A DNA stretch of 64,000 nt from Desulfomicrobium orale DSM 12838 (GTDB taxonomy: Bacteria; Desulfobacterota; Desulfovibrionia; Desulfovibrionales; Desulfomicrobiaceae), in contig NZ_CP014230.1 in the NCBI RefSeq assembly GCF_001553625.1, positions 1,240,001 through 1,304,000 on the forward strand, in the 5' to 3' direction. Positions within the stretch are counted from its first letter, which is position 1. The number at the start of each line of letters is the position of its first letter. Of this stretch, positions 1 to 8,935 are shown in pieces. A model generated the notes under the pieces. That model saw nothing but the letters and a program-made list of their open reading frames with translations, made no database searches and had not been told where the DNA came from. Made by a program: the position numbers and the translations under genes.

Positions 1-2
1 CC

Positions 3-974
3 TGGAACCCGCAGGTGATCGACGGCGCCATGGACCGCAAGACTCTGTTCGGAAACGACGTGACCGGGTATCTGACGGCCGTGGCCGACGGCGGCGCGGA
101 AGCCCCCGCCCTGCTCATGGTTCACGGAGCCAATCCCGCGTATGCGCTGCCCAGCCTGTCCAAGGTTCTGAGTGCGCTGGACAAGGTCGGGTTTGTGATT
201 TCCTTCAGCTCTTTCATGGACGAGACGGCGGCTCTGGCCGATCTCATTCTGCCCGACAGCTACGCTTTCGAGCGTCTGGACGACGCCTATTCACCCTACG
301 GCTCCCCCCAGCCCAATTACACGGTGGCCGCGCCTGTCATCAAACCGGTGTTCGACACCCGGCCCGCTGGAGACGTGCTTCTGTCCGTGGCTGCGAAGGC
401 CGGTCTGGAGCTTGGCTTTGAATCCTTCGAGGATGTGGTCAAGGCCAAGGCCGAAGTGTTAGGGGCGGACTTCGATGAAATGCTTGGCGGCGCGGCCTGG
501 GTGGGTGAGGAATTCCCGGAACAGATGCTGGTCATGTGGACGGCTCCCCTGCGGGAAATCTCCGTTCCGGCGGCGGACGGCAAGCTTGCCCTCGCTCCCG
601 TGACCCGGCTCAAGATCGGCAGCGCCAAAATGGCCACCCCGCCTTTCGGCACCAACGCCATCCGCTACGACGAGATGCTCGGAACGGACATGTACGTGCT
701 GCTCAACGCCAGGACGGCCGGAAAGCTTGGCCTGAAACAGGACGACGCGGTCAAACTGGCCGCCTCAGGCGGTGAATGCCGGGCCTGCGTGCGCATCTTC
801 GAAGGCGTGATGGATGACACCGTGGTCGCCCCCTTGGGCTTCGGCCACACCGCGTGGGATGATTTTTCCAAAGGCAAGGGAGACAACGTCCATAAACTGC
901 TGGCCGCCGAAATCGAGGACGGAACCGGGTTGTCGCGGTTCGCCACGGCGCGGGTCACTGTGAGCAGGGCGTAG
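3..974 (+). CDS. qrcB: Menaquinone reductase (Qrc) large subunit QrcB, 3' part
   Basis: This is the C-terminal part of a molybdopterin-oxidoreductase-fold protein. The reading frame is open to the left window edge (first full codon at base 3), so the N-terminus lies outside. The visible part carries the typical end of this fold: a DETAALADLILPD stretch, then a molydop-binding-like barrel with 'LNARTAGKLGL' and 'GFGHTAWDDFSKGKGDN'. It is followed at 35 bp by an iron-sulfur subunit and then an NrfD-type membrane subunit, which is the qrcBCD order known from Desulfovibrio. In that family Qrc takes electrons from periplasmic cytochrome c3 and reduces menaquinone; QrcB keeps the fold but is reported to lack molybdenum. 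The cofactor residues cannot be judged here because the N-terminal half is missing. A generic polysulfide- or formate-type oxidoreductase subunit is the alternative. Confidence 0.82.
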   Translation, partial: WNPQVIDGAMDRKTLFGNDVTGYLTAVADGGAEAPALLMVHGANPAYALPSLSKVLSALDKVGFVISFSSFMDETAALADLILPDSYAFERLDDAYSPYGSPQPNYTVAAPVIKPVFDTRPAGDVLLSVAAKAGLELGFESFEDVVKAKAEVLGADFDEMLGGAAWVGEEFPEQMLVMWTAPLREISVPAADGKLALAPVTRLKIGSAKMATPPFGTNAIRYDEMLGTDMYVLLNARTAGKLGLKQDDAVKLAASGGECRACVRIFEGVMDDTVVAPLGFGHTAWDDFSKGKGDNVHKLLAAEIEDGTGLSRFATARVTVSRA

Positions 975-1008
975 TTTTCCGGGCACCTGGAGAGAAGAAG
1001 AGGATATT

Positions 1009-1779
1009 ATGCAAGCACCAGAATTCAAAGTAATGTGGGGCATGGCCGTCGATCTCGACAAATGCACCGGATGCGGAGCCTGTACCGTGGCCTGCAGGGC
1101 GGAAAACAACCTGCCCCCCGAAGTGGACGCCAGCAACAAGCTGCGTACCTGCGACTGGATGAATATTTACGAGCTTTCCAACGAGAAGCCCTTTCCGGAC
1201 CATGAAGTGGCTTATCTGCCCCGGCCGTGCATGCAGTGCGGGCAGCCGTCGTGCTCCACGGTCTGCCCCGTGGTGGCTACACTGAAGGACGAGGAAGGGG
1301 GCATTGTCAGCCAGATCTATCCCCGCTGCATCGGCTGCCGGTACTGCATGGCCGCGTGTCCGTACCATGCCCGGTATTTCAACTGGTTTGATCCCGTCTG
1401 GCCCGAAGGCATGGAAAAGACGCTCACCCCCTATGCGTCGGCCAGACCCCGGGGCGTGGTGGAGAAGTGTACCTTCTGCCATCACCGGTTCATGGCCGCC
1501 AAGGAAAAGGCCCGCATGAACGGGGAGGACCCCACCAAGCTGCCCGAGGATGCCTACGTCCCGGCCTGCGCGGAAATCTGTCCTACGGGAGCCATCACCT
1601 TCGGAGACCTGAAAAATCCTGAACACAAAGTCGCCAAACTGGCGGCCAGCCCCCACGCATTCCGTCTTCTGGCCAGACTGGGCACGGAACCGCAGGTGTA
1701 CTACTACTCCAAGCGGGAATGGGTGCGGAAGCTCGGGGATAATTACCTGAAGAATGCCAAGGGAGGAGACCATGTCTGA
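1009..1779 (+). CDS. qrcC: Qrc iron-sulfur subunit QrcC (four-cluster ferredoxin)
   Basis: A 256-residue protein with four cysteine groups typical of PsrB/DmsB-type electron-transfer subunits: CTGCGACTVAC near residue 19, CMQCGQPSCSTVCP near 75, CIGCRYCMAACP near 108, and CTFCHH paired with CAEICP near 155-190. It should carry electrons from QrcB towards the membrane subunit. No signal peptide is visible, so export is presumably as a complex with a partner. The start is ATG 1009, preceded by a purine-rich GGAGAGAAGAAGAGG stretch. Its last codons overlap the next gene by 8 bp, which suggests translational coupling. Family-level assignment is firm; the Qrc-specific name rests on neighbours. Confidence 0.88.
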   Translation: MQAPEFKVMWGMAVDLDKCTGCGACTVACRAENNLPPEVDASNKLRTCDWMNIYELSNEKPFPDHEVAYLPRPCMQCGQPSCSTVCPVVATLKDEEGGIVSQIYPRCIGCRYCMAACPYHARYFNWFDPVWPEGMEKTLTPYASARPRGVVEKCTFCHHRFMAAKEKARMNGEDPTKLPEDAYVPACAEICPTGAITFGDLKNPEHKVAKLAASPHAFRLLARLGTEPQVYYYSKREWVRKLGDNYLKNAKGGDHV

Positions 1780-3007
1780 TAGAGCATACTGGCCCGAAGG
1801 GGTGGAGCGCTGTTCCCTCGGAAAATTTCTGGCCTGGCTTGGGCTCATCGGTATTTTTCTGGCTTGGGGCGGCTATGGCGCATACCGCGTGCTGGGCACC
1901 GGCATCGGCGTGACGGGCCTGGACAACTATTTCGGGTTCGGCCTGTGGATCACCTTCGACCTCGCGGTCATCGCCCTGGGCGCGGGCGCGTTTTTTTCCG
2001 GATTTCTGCGCTACATCATCCGCATCGACGATCTCAAAAACGTGATCAATCTGGCCGTGATTGTCGGATTTCTGTGCTATTCCGGGGCCATGCTCATTCT
2101 GGTTCTGGACATCGGGCAGCCTCTGCGGGCTTGGTTCGGCTACTGGCATCCCAATGTCCATTCCATGCTGACGGAAGTCATCTTCTGCATCACCTGCTAC
2201 TGCACGGTGCTCATCATTGAATACCTTCCGCTCATTCTGGAGAACCGGGTCATCAACAAAAACCGGTTCTGCCACCACTTGGCCCATAATTTTCACGTGT
2301 ACATGCCGCTTTTCGCGGGCATCGGCACCTTTTTGTCCTTCTTCCACCAGGGCTCGCTGGGCGGCATGTACGGCGTGCTGTTCGGGCGGCCCTTCGTGTT
2401 CCGCGAAGGCTTTTTCATCTGGCCATGGACGTTCTTTTTGTTCATCGCCTCGGCCATCGCTTCCGGCCCGGCCTTCACCATGCTCTGCGCCACGCTCATG
2501 GAAACCATCTCCGGCCGCAAACTGCTCGGCTATGAAACCAAGAAACTGCTGGCCAAGATTTCCGGCCTGCTTCTGTGCTTCTACATCTTCTTCAAGATCA
2601 TCGATACTTATGCTTGGGCCAAAGGCATTCTGCCGGGCATGGGGCTGACCTTCGACCAGATGTTCAGCAGTGAGCACGGATACGGCAAAAGCCTGCTCTG
2701 GCTGGAGCTTTTCTGGTTCGGCTTGTTGCCTGCGGTGATGCTGCTTCTGCCATCGGTACGCAATCGTCCGGTGCTCATGTATGCCGCGGCGGTCATGGCC
2801 GCCGTGGGCGTGACCATCAACCGGTTCGTGTTCACGGTGCAGGCTCTGGCCATCCCGGTCATGCCCTTTGACCGCTGGACCACCTACATTCCCAACTGGG
2901 CGGAATGGTCCACCACTCTCATGGTTGTGGCTTACGGCTTTCTGGTCATGAGCCTGTCCCACAGGTATCTGCCGATCTTTCCGCAGGAGGTGAAGCTGAA
3001 CAGCTGA
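1772..3007 (+). CDS. qrcD: Qrc membrane subunit QrcD (NrfD/PsrC family)
   Basis: A 411-residue polytopic protein with about ten hydrophobic segments, of the NrfD/PsrC type. These subunits bind menaquinone in the membrane and accept electrons from the adjacent iron-sulfur subunit. The ATG at 1772 lies inside the end of qrcC and has a GGGAGGAG site 5' of it; an earlier in-frame start at 1754 would overlap the ribosome site and is less likely. The gene is closed by a strong terminator at 3048-3072. Together with qrcBC it makes the quinone-reducing end of the periplasmic cytochrome c3 network of sulfate reducers. This function is known from the family, not shown by the sequence alone. Confidence 0.86.
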   Translation: MSDRAYWPEGVERCSLGKFLAWLGLIGIFLAWGGYGAYRVLGTGIGVTGLDNYFGFGLWITFDLAVIALGAGAFFSGFLRYIIRIDDLKNVINLAVIVGFLCYSGAMLILVLDIGQPLRAWFGYWHPNVHSMLTEVIFCITCYCTVLIIEYLPLILENRVINKNRFCHHLAHNFHVYMPLFAGIGTFLSFFHQGSLGGMYGVLFGRPFVFREGFFIWPWTFFLFIASAIASGPAFTMLCATLMETISGRKLLGYETKKLLAKISGLLLCFYIFFKIIDTYAWAKGILPGMGLTFDQMFSSEHGYGKSLLWLELFWFGLLPAVMLLLPSVRNRPVLMYAAAVMAAVGVTINRFVFTVQALAIPVMPFDRWTTYIPNWAEWSTTLMVVAYGFLVMSLSHRYLPIFPQEVKLNS

Positions 3008-3047
3008 TGCCGGCCTTGGCCGGTTCCGGGGCTGGACTCCGGCGCAT

Positions 3048-3072
3048 AACCCCGCTTTCGGCGGGGTTTTTC
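3048..3072 (+). terminator. Rho-independent terminator after qrcD
   Basis: The stem AACCCCGC/GCGGGGTT with a short TTTCG loop runs straight into TTTTT. It lies 41 bp after the qrcD stop and ends the operon. Confidence 0.85.
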
Positions 3073-3114
3073 ATGTTTTTTATCGGGCGAGAAGCGAAGA
3101 AGAATGCGTCCCGC

Positions 3115-3144
3115 TTGACCCGAGGATTTATCCTGAGATAGAGT
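3115..3144 (+). promoter_or_regulatory. Sigma-70-like promoter for the carbonic anhydrase gene
   Basis: TTGACC at 3115-3120, a 17-18 bp spacer, then ATAGAGT at 3138-3144. It sits about 70 bp before the carbonic anhydrase start and just after the qrc terminator. Only sequence resemblance supports it. Confidence 0.45.
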
Positions 3145-3214
3145 AAACTGACCTCCGAAAGGAAGCGGAGGTATTTTGGCCCTGAACACGAACTACCAGT
3201 CCAAGGAGGGACTC

Positions 3215-3944
3215 ATGAAGAAAACTTTGCTTGCCGTTATGGCCGCCTTTTTCATTTCGTCCGTCGCGTACGCGGCCGATGGCGCGCATTGGGGCTATAC
3301 CGGAAAGGAAGCCCCGGAAAACTGGGCCAAACTGAGCCCGGAATTTTCAGATTGTGCGGGGAAAAACCAGTCTCCTATCAATCTGACAGACTTTATTGAT
3401 GCACAGCTCAATCCTCTCAAATTCGATTATAAAGCCGGGGGCAATGAAGTCATCAACAATGGGCACACCATCCAGGTCAATTACGCTCCCGGGAGTACAG
3501 TGACTATTGACGGCAAGGTTTTGAGCTGAAGCAGTTTCATTTTCATGCCCCGAGTGAAAGTCAGATCAACGGCAAATCTTTTCCTTTCGAGGCGCATTTG
3601 GTTCATATGGACCAAAATGGAAACATTGCGGTCATAGAATGTACACTGAAGGGAAAGAGAACAAGGCTCTCGCCGAATTCTGGTCCCGGATTCCGGAAAA
3701 TGCCGGGGATTCGAAAAAGCTGGAAAAGATTGTCGACGCTTCGTTACTGTTGCCTGCGGACCAGAGTTACTATCGTTTCAACGGTTCATTGACCACGCCT
3801 CCTTGCACGGAGAGAGTGCTCTGGATCCTTTTCAAGGAGTCCGTATCCATTTCCAAGGAACAGGTCGAAAAGTTCGCCAAGATCATGAAGCATCCGAACA
3901 ACCGCCCGGTACAGCCTGTAAACGCTCGGCCGGTTCTCCAATAA
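3215..3944 (+). pseudogene. Alpha-type carbonic anhydrase, secreted, broken by two frameshifts
   Basis: The coding sequence starts at ATG 3215 with AAGGAGGG just before it and begins with a signal peptide (MKKTLLAVMAAFF...AYA). The alpha-carbonic-anhydrase signature is clear: HWGYTG, CAGKNQSPINL, NNGHTIQVNY. The frame is lost after 'TIDGKV' near 3523; the next frame gives [13 protein letters not shown] and [11 protein letters not shown], which hold the three zinc-ligand histidines. It shifts again near 3639 into [15 protein letters not shown]...[12 protein letters not shown]. Each break is repaired by adding one base (TTTT to TTTTT near 3523; G to GG near 3639). All catalytic motifs survive, so this is either a very recent pseudogene or sequencing error. 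The intact enzyme would hydrate CO2 in the periplasm. Confidence 0.85.
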
Positions 3945-3971
3945 ATTGAATCTCTGAAAGGGTATCTCAAA

Positions 3972-4036
3972 TCAGCCTGCCGCCAGGTGCTGCTTCCGAA
4001 TCTTCAACTTTGGAGCAACACCCGGCGGCAGGCTGA
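3972..4036. repeat. Long imperfect inverted repeat (23-nt arms)
   Basis: Arms 3972-3994 and 4014-4036 match at 21 of 23 positions around a 19-nt loop; the outer 13 nt (TCAGCCTGCCGCC against GGCGGCAGGCTGA) are perfect. No run of T follows on either strand, so it is not a classic terminator. It could be a transcript-end stem for the carbonic anhydrase mRNA or a dispersed palindromic element. No second copy was seen in the window. Confidence 0.7.
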
Positions 4037-4148
4037 TTCATTGCTGGCATCATCGATCGGTACAAAGGGAGAGCTTCTCCGTCTTGCGCTGCGGTTACGG
4101 GCTGAGTAGGTTTTTTTCACTATGCCATCGCCATGGAGAGGGACAGAT

Positions 4149-5441
4149 ATGCGCCGCTTCCTGCTGCCTCTGATTTGCGTCATGCTGGGTGTTCTGCCTG
4201 CCCACGCCTATGATTACCCATTCAAGGATCCGTATGCCGCCACCGTCATGGGTACGCTGCCGGAGGACGAGCTGCCTTTGAGTTCCGTCCGTCCGCCCGG
4301 GTTCAGGGATCTGAATCCGCTGCGGGATTTGGGGGCCGTGCGGGTGAGGGAAATCCTGATGCATGACCGCCCCGTCCCGGAGCTACTCTGGTATGACGAT
4401 GCCCTGCAGTACTCCACGGCTCTGCAGCGCAGGCGCGCGCCTCTTCTTTTCGTTATCGCCGGCACCGGCTCTTCCTACGATTCCGCCAATTGCAGATATT
4501 TGCAGCAGGTTTTCCACAGGGCCGGATTCCATGTGGTGACCCTGTCCTCGCCCACGTATCCCAACTTTGTGGTCAGCACCTCTTCCACCCAGGTGCCGGG
4601 ATTCATCCCTCAGGATGTGGCGGATTTATACCGCTGTATGAATGCCATCGCTGATGAGATCGGCCGGGACCAGATCATCTCCGTGAACCTGACGGGGTAC
4701 AGCCTGGGAGGAACTCAGGCCGCTTTTCTGGCCGAGCTGGACTCGCGGGAGAAGCGTCTGGGATTTCGTAAAATCTTGATGATCAATCCGGCTGTGAACC
4801 TGATGGCATCGGCCATGCGGCTGGACCGCCTTCTTGCGGACAATGTGCGGGACCGGGCTGATGCGGCCCACAAGGTGGCCCATCTGGTGGAAGAGCTTTC
4901 CGCAGCCTACAAGTCGAGCAGCGAAGTCAATTTCGGTGATGATTTTCTGTATTCTCTCGGCGGACGCACGTTCACAGAGACGGAACTGAAAATACTCATT
5001 GGAGTGGCCTTCCGCGTTTCCCTGGCCAATATGGTGTTCACCAGCGATGTGTGCACCGGTGCCGGATACATCGCCCCTCGCGGGCACGCGGTGACCCGTG
5101 AGGAATCGCTTTCGTCCTATATGGATGCGGCTGTGGGAGTGACGTTCGAGGACTATGTGGAAGAATATCTGCTCCCGTTTCTCGCCTTCAAGGACCCATC
5201 CATGACCCGGGAAAGAGCCATTGCGGCGTGCAGCCTGGAAAGCATCGCGGCGTATCTGCGGAAAAGCTCTCACATCAAGGTCATGACCAATCGGGACGAT
5301 CTCATCCTGACGAAGGAAGATCTTTCCTTTCTGAGCGCGACATTTGGCCCGAGGTTTAAGCTTTACCCGATAGGCGGGCATTGCGGAAATCTGCGCTACA
5401 GAGACAATGTGGCGGTTATGCTGGACTTCTTCCAGAAGTGA
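4149..5441 (+). CDS. Secreted alpha/beta-hydrolase-fold protein
   Basis: A 430-residue protein. ATG 4149 is chosen because GGAGAGGGACAG precedes it and a signal peptide follows (MRRFLLPLICVMLGVLPAHA). The nucleophile-elbow motif GYSLGG puts a likely catalytic serine at residue 185, preceded by an LLFVIAGTGSSYDS strand-loop that may form the oxyanion site. A late 'IGGHCGNLRY' could supply the histidine, and 'NRDDLI' the acid. It probably acts in the periplasm as an esterase- or lipase-like enzyme; the substrate cannot be read. The stop is only 8 bp before an MlaA-family lipoprotein gene, so the pair is likely one transcript and may work on envelope lipids. That link is inference. Confidence 0.7.
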   Translation: MRRFLLPLICVMLGVLPAHAYDYPFKDPYAATVMGTLPEDELPLSSVRPPGFRDLNPLRDLGAVRVREILMHDRPVPELLWYDDALQYSTALQRRRAPLLFVIAGTGSSYDSANCRYLQQVFHRAGFHVVTLSSPTYPNFVVSTSSTQVPGFIPQDVADLYRCMNAIADEIGRDQIISVNLTGYSLGGTQAAFLAELDSREKRLGFRKILMINPAVNLMASAMRLDRLLADNVRDRADAAHKVAHLVEELSAAYKSSSEVNFGDDFLYSLGGRTFTETELKILIGVAFRVSLANMVFTSDVCTGAGYIAPRGHAVTREESLSSYMDAAVGVTFEDYVEEYLLPFLAFKDPSMTRERAIAACSLESIAAYLRKSSHIKVMTNRDDLILTKEDLSFLSATFGPRFKLYPIGGHCGNLRYRDNVAVMLDFFQK

Positions 5442-5449
5442 GGCTTTGC

Positions 5450-6205
5450 ATGCGTTCATTTTTATGCTTTTTCGCACTTGTCTGTCTGGCCGCCTGCTCC
5501 ACCACGTCTCAGCACAAACCGGGGGATTTTCAGGCTCCGGTTCAGCGGGGCCTGGAGGAGAATTCCACCATAGAGCGTCCGTTTCAGGTGAACGATCCGT
5601 GGGAAGGTTTCAACCGGAATATGTACCATTTCAACGCGCAGCTGGACCGTTATGTCTATCTGCCCGTAGTGCGCGTGTACGAACAGGTATTGCCGGACAG
5701 CGTGCAGAAGGGAATTTCCAACATATTCAACAACCTGAAAGAGATCCCCATCTTCGTGAATTCCGTTTTGCAGGGAAAGGCCAAGAAAGCCTCGGTCTCT
5801 CTGGGCCGGTTTATTTTCAACACGACCATCGGCCTTGGCGGCATCATGGACGTGCTGGGTAATGGCGGCATCCCGCAGGAAAATGAAGACTTCGGGCAGA
5901 CTCTCGGCTTCTGGGGCGTACCGCCCGGACCGTATCTGGTGCTGCCCGTGTTCGGCCCTTCCAATATGCGCGATACGGCCGGACTTGTGCCCAACGCTGC
6001 CATGACCTTGAATCCGGCGGATTTCGTCTTTGATGGGCTGAGCTGGACAGTGCGGAGTTCCGCTTCTCTGGGTGTGTACGCTGTGTGGGCCGTGGACGCG
6101 CGGCATCAGATCAAGTTTCGCTACTATGAGACCGGAAGTCCTTTCGAGTACCAGCTGGTGCGTTTTCTTTACATGAAGAAGCGGGAACTGGATATTGCCA
6201 AATAA
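5450..6205 (+). CDS. mlaA: MlaA/VacJ-family outer-membrane lipoprotein
   Basis: A 251-residue lipoprotein with the lipobox LVCLAAC at the N-terminus, so the lipidated cysteine is near residue 16. The body has the MlaA pattern: DPWEGFNRNMYHFN, LPDSVQKGISNIFNNL, GRFIFNTTIGLGGIMDV, EDFGQTLGFWGVPPGPYLVLPVFGPSN and RD..G. In the known Mla system MlaA removes phospholipids from the outer leaflet of the outer membrane and passes them to periplasmic carriers. No mlaBCDEF genes are seen nearby. Start ATG 5450 is fixed by the lipoprotein signal. It follows the secreted hydrolase by 8 bp. Confidence 0.88.
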   Translation: MRSFLCFFALVCLAACSTTSQHKPGDFQAPVQRGLEENSTIERPFQVNDPWEGFNRNMYHFNAQLDRYVYLPVVRVYEQVLPDSVQKGISNIFNNLKEIPIFVNSVLQGKAKKASVSLGRFIFNTTIGLGGIMDVLGNGGIPQENEDFGQTLGFWGVPPGPYLVLPVFGPSNMRDTAGLVPNAAMTLNPADFVFDGLSWTVRSSASLGVYAVWAVDARHQIKFRYYETGSPFEYQLVRFLYMKKRELDIAK

Positions 6206-6241
6206 TTTGAGCCGGTTTGACAAGATGCCTCCGCGATACGC

Positions 6242-6270
6242 CGCCCGGCTGATTTTGGCCGGGCGTTTGT
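6242..6270 (+). terminator. Terminator after mlaA
   Basis: Stem CGCCCGGC/GCCGGGCG with an 8-nt loop followed by TTTG. The T run is short, so efficiency is uncertain. Confidence 0.6.
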
Positions 6271-6618
6271 ATTTCCTGAAGGCAGGTGAGGCTTGCCCGC
6301 AGTGCAAAGTTTTTTTACGATGTTCCGTATTGGTCAAGTGTGAGTGAAAAAAGCTGAAGATTAGACTGGTTCAGGCTCAAAAGTAATTCGTTTTTTCACG
6401 ATCTTTCTTTTACTCCGCTGATTTATTCACATGTCAAAAGTTTGGATTCGGGCTGGAGTAAGAAGCAGCCTCGTCCTTGGGAAGGTTAGCCGGTTTGTCC
6501 TTTGGTTGATCTGACTGGTTCGATTTTCGGAAATTCATGTGCCGGGAGCACATAGAAATAAGACTGCGGGGATTTTTCAGTATTCCCATGCGGGCCAACA
6601 AACAGGAGGGAATTGTTC
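6271..6618. other. Intergenic stretch before the YeiH-family gene
   Basis: No convincing coding frame is seen. The sequence is less GC-rich than its neighbours, has several short T runs, and ends with AGGAGGG at 6604-6610, the ribosome site of the next gene. It probably holds that gene's promoter, but no clear -35/-10 pair could be chosen. Confidence 0.4.
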
Positions 6619-8358
6619 ATGGCGCAGGAGACAAACATTGTTGTAGATCGGGGGGAGAGTAAATTGTCCGATTTGTGGACAAAAGAGGATTATCTGGCCA
6701 TCTGGCTGGGTTTTCTGGTCATTGCGGTATGCATCGGGGCCTATTTTTACGGCGGTCCCAAAGATGAAATTTCTCAGAAAATGGCTCCTCTGGACCAGAT
6801 TCAGGCCGCTGAAAAGGAGAGAGCGCCTTTCAAGACCGTGGCTTGGCACAAGGCTCAGGATGACAAGGCCAAATTGCGGGGCTCCAGTACCGCCTTCGGC
6901 AAATTTGCCGGCCATTGGACGAAAAAGCCCGGCTCATGGAAAACCAATCCATTGGACTCGTTGGTCCGCACTGAAGCTCAGGCCAAGGCTTTGAACGAGA
7001 AGGCCATGCCCAAGTACGAAGCGGCCAAGGCCAAGGCTGCCGAATCGCTTGCGGCGGCCGAGGCGGCTGAAACGGCGGCCGCAGCCGCCGCATTCCAGGA
7101 TCAGGCTCTGAACGACGACGCCACTGCCAAGATCTCCCAGTGGAGGGACGACCACAAGGCGGCGGGAGAGGCCAAGAAAAAGACGGAAAACAAAGCCCAC
7201 AACTATATCCCGTCTTTGATCGTTCTTTTTCTCTTCCTGTCCGCTTTTTTTGGCGTGGGCATCGCGCTCATGGGCAAAAATGTGCCCGAGTTCGTCATGG
7301 GCTTTGTGGGCGTGTTTCTGGTGTCGATGCTGGCCTACATGCTGGGCGGGCAGGCCATCTCCAAGCAGTACGGCTTCGGTGCCGAGGCTTGGGGTGTGGT
7401 CCTGGGCATGCTTATCGCCAATACGGTGGGTACTCCGAGGTGGGTGCTGCCGGCCTGCCAGGTGGAGTTTTTCATTAAAACCGGTCTGGTTCTTTTGGGT
7501 GCGGAAGTTCTTTTCAACAAGATCGTGGCCATTGGTATCCCCGGTATTTTCGTGGCCTGGGTAGTGACACCCATCGTTTTGGTGTGCACATACATCTTCG
7601 GGCAGACTGTGTTGAAGATGCCTTCCAAGACTCTGAACATCGTCATTTCCGCTGACATGTCCGTGTGCGGTACTTCCGCCGCCATCGCCACGGCAGCCGC
7701 CTGCCGGGCCAAGAAGGAGGAGCTGACTCTGTCCATAGGTCTGTCCCTGGTCTTCACAGCGATCATGATGATTGCCATGCCCGCCTTTATCAAGGCTGTG
7801 GGCATGCCGGAGGTCCTGGGTGGTGCCTGGATGGGCGGCACCATTGACTCCACCGGTGCAGTGGCCGCTGCGGGTGCTTTTCTGGGACAGAAGGCCATGT
7901 ATGTGGCCGCGACCATCAAGATGATTCAGAATGTCATGATCGGCGTGACGGCCTTCTGCGTGGCCGTGTACTGGTGCACGCGCGTGGATGTGCAGGCTGG
8001 CCGTACCGTAGGGGCTGGAGAAATCTGGAACCGCTTCCCCAAGTTCGTGCTGGGCTTTATCGCCGCGTCCATCCTCTTTTCGATTCTCGATGCGAGTCTG
8101 GGTAAGGACATGGGTTCCGCCCTGATCGATCACGGCGTAGTACGTGGAGGTACGCGCCTGTTGCGTGACTGGTTCTTTGCTCTGTCCTTTGCGGCTATCG
8201 GCCTTTCCACTAATTTCCGGGAGTTGGCCAAGTACTTCAAGGGCGGCAAGCCGGTTATTCTGTATGTCTGCGGCCAGAGCCTCAACCTCTGCCTGACGCT
8301 GGCCATGGCTTATGTCATGTTCTACCTTGTATTCCCCGAGATCACTGCCAAGATCTGA
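6619..8358 (+). CDS. YeiH-family (UPF0324) putative anion exporter with long N-terminal extension
   Basis: A 579-residue protein. ATG 6619 lies 8 bp after GGAGGG; a TTG two codons earlier is unlikely. The C-terminal ~380 residues are a polytopic YeiH-type domain with [48 protein letters not shown] and [16 protein letters not shown]. The first ~200 residues are extra for this family: one membrane segment ([20 protein letters not shown]) and then a charged, alanine-rich, probably helical region (about residues 60-190). Family members are annotated as putative sulfate exporters without firm proof; transport of sulfate, sulfite or taurine-derived anions is plausible in a sulfate reducer. What the extension does is unknown. 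Confidence 0.78.
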   Translation: MAQETNIVVDRGESKLSDLWTKEDYLAIWLGFLVIAVCIGAYFYGGPKDEISQKMAPLDQIQAAEKERAPFKTVAWHKAQDDKAKLRGSSTAFGKFAGHWTKKPGSWKTNPLDSLVRTEAQAKALNEKAMPKYEAAKAKAAESLAAAEAAETAAAAAAFQDQALNDDATAKISQWRDDHKAAGEAKKKTENKAHNYIPSLIVLFLFLSAFFGVGIALMGKNVPEFVMGFVGVFLVSMLAYMLGGQAISKQYGFGAEAWGVVLGMLIANTVGTPRWVLPACQVEFFIKTGLVLLGAEVLFNKIVAIGIPGIFVAWVVTPIVLVCTYIFGQTVLKMPSKTLNIVISADMSVCGTSAAIATAAACRAKKEELTLSIGLSLVFTAIMMIAMPAFIKAVGMPEVLGGAWMGGTIDSTGAVAAAGAFLGQKAMYVAATIKMIQNVMIGVTAFCVAVYWCTRVDVQAGRTVGAGEIWNRFPKFVLGFIAASILFSILDASLGKDMGSALIDHGVVRGGTRLLRDWFFALSFAAIGLSTNFRELAKYFKGGKPVILYVCGQSLNLCLTLAMAYVMFYLVFPEITAKI

Positions 8359-8374
8359 ACCGTCAACCAAACCC

Positions 8375-8402
8375 ATGCCGGGAGGTAACCACCTCCCGGC
8401 AT
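8375..8402. terminator. Perfect 12-bp palindromic hairpin after the YeiH-family gene
   Basis: ATGCCGGGAGGT, a 4-nt loop, then ACCTCCCGGCAT. There is no T run, so it may be a mRNA-stabilising or weak termination stem. One arm contains GGGAGGT and the other its complement ACCTCCC, a possible ribosome site masked by pairing, 18 nt before the next small gene. Confidence 0.55.
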
Positions 8403-8419
8403 GTTCAAGGCCTTTTCCC

Positions 8420-8653
8420 ATGTTTGAAAAATCTCTGCTGGTCCGATTGAAAAACTTCGTTCTCGCCTTGGGAACATCCCTTGTCATTGTTTATGTTTTT
8501 CTGCCTTTTCTGACCCGCTCATGCGGTGCTCTGACCACCATGGCCCGCCATTTGGATCAGACCGGCATTGATCCCAGCCGCTATTACTACACTGATGTGG
8601 AGCAGGTGGACGAAGGAGAGCGCTATCTGCGTGGAGCCTTGGAAGAGAACTGA
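8420..8653 (+). CDS. Small single-pass membrane protein, function unknown
   Basis: A 77-residue product beginning MFEKSLLVRLKNFVLALG with one hydrophobic segment (FVLALGTSLVIVYVFLPFL) and a polar C-terminal tail rich in acidic residues (DVEQVDEGERYLRGALEEN). It starts 61 bp after the YeiH-family stop on the same strand and may be an accessory subunit. The only possible ribosome site directly before the start is a weak AAGG at 8407-8410. I do not recognise a family. Confidence 0.5.
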   Translation: MFEKSLLVRLKNFVLALGTSLVIVYVFLPFLTRSCGALTTMARHLDQTGIDPSRYYYTDVEQVDEGERYLRGALEEN

Positions 8654-8935
8654 TGAACCCACGCATAAGCCTGTTGTCGTAAAATTTTCCCCTCGTTCTG
8701 TTCAACCTGCTCGGCTTTTTCGCTTTATTCCCATCATAATTGGCTGGTGTTCCTAGCTCGTAACAAGAGGGCATGTATGGAAATGCTCCGTTTGCTCCTG
8801 CCTTGGCGAGTGAGGCTGGATATCGCTGAGCATGAAGGGGAATCTTGATGATGAGATAATGTCGAGAGGCGAATAAAGCGCTTGTTCTCTGCTAAATTAG
8901 GAGGCTGTTTTTTCGGACGGGACTGGGTGAGATGA

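Noticed and set aside
1595-2962. Long open frame on the minus strand opposite qrcC/qrcD
   Set aside because: Low-complexity His/Gln/Glu-rich product with no family resemblance. It is the mirror of GC-rich coding sequence of the real qrc genes.
6934-8487. 517-codon minus-strand frame opposite the YeiH-family gene
   Set aside because: Composition is typical of an antisense shadow (His/Gly/Gln-rich), with no ribosome site and no motif.
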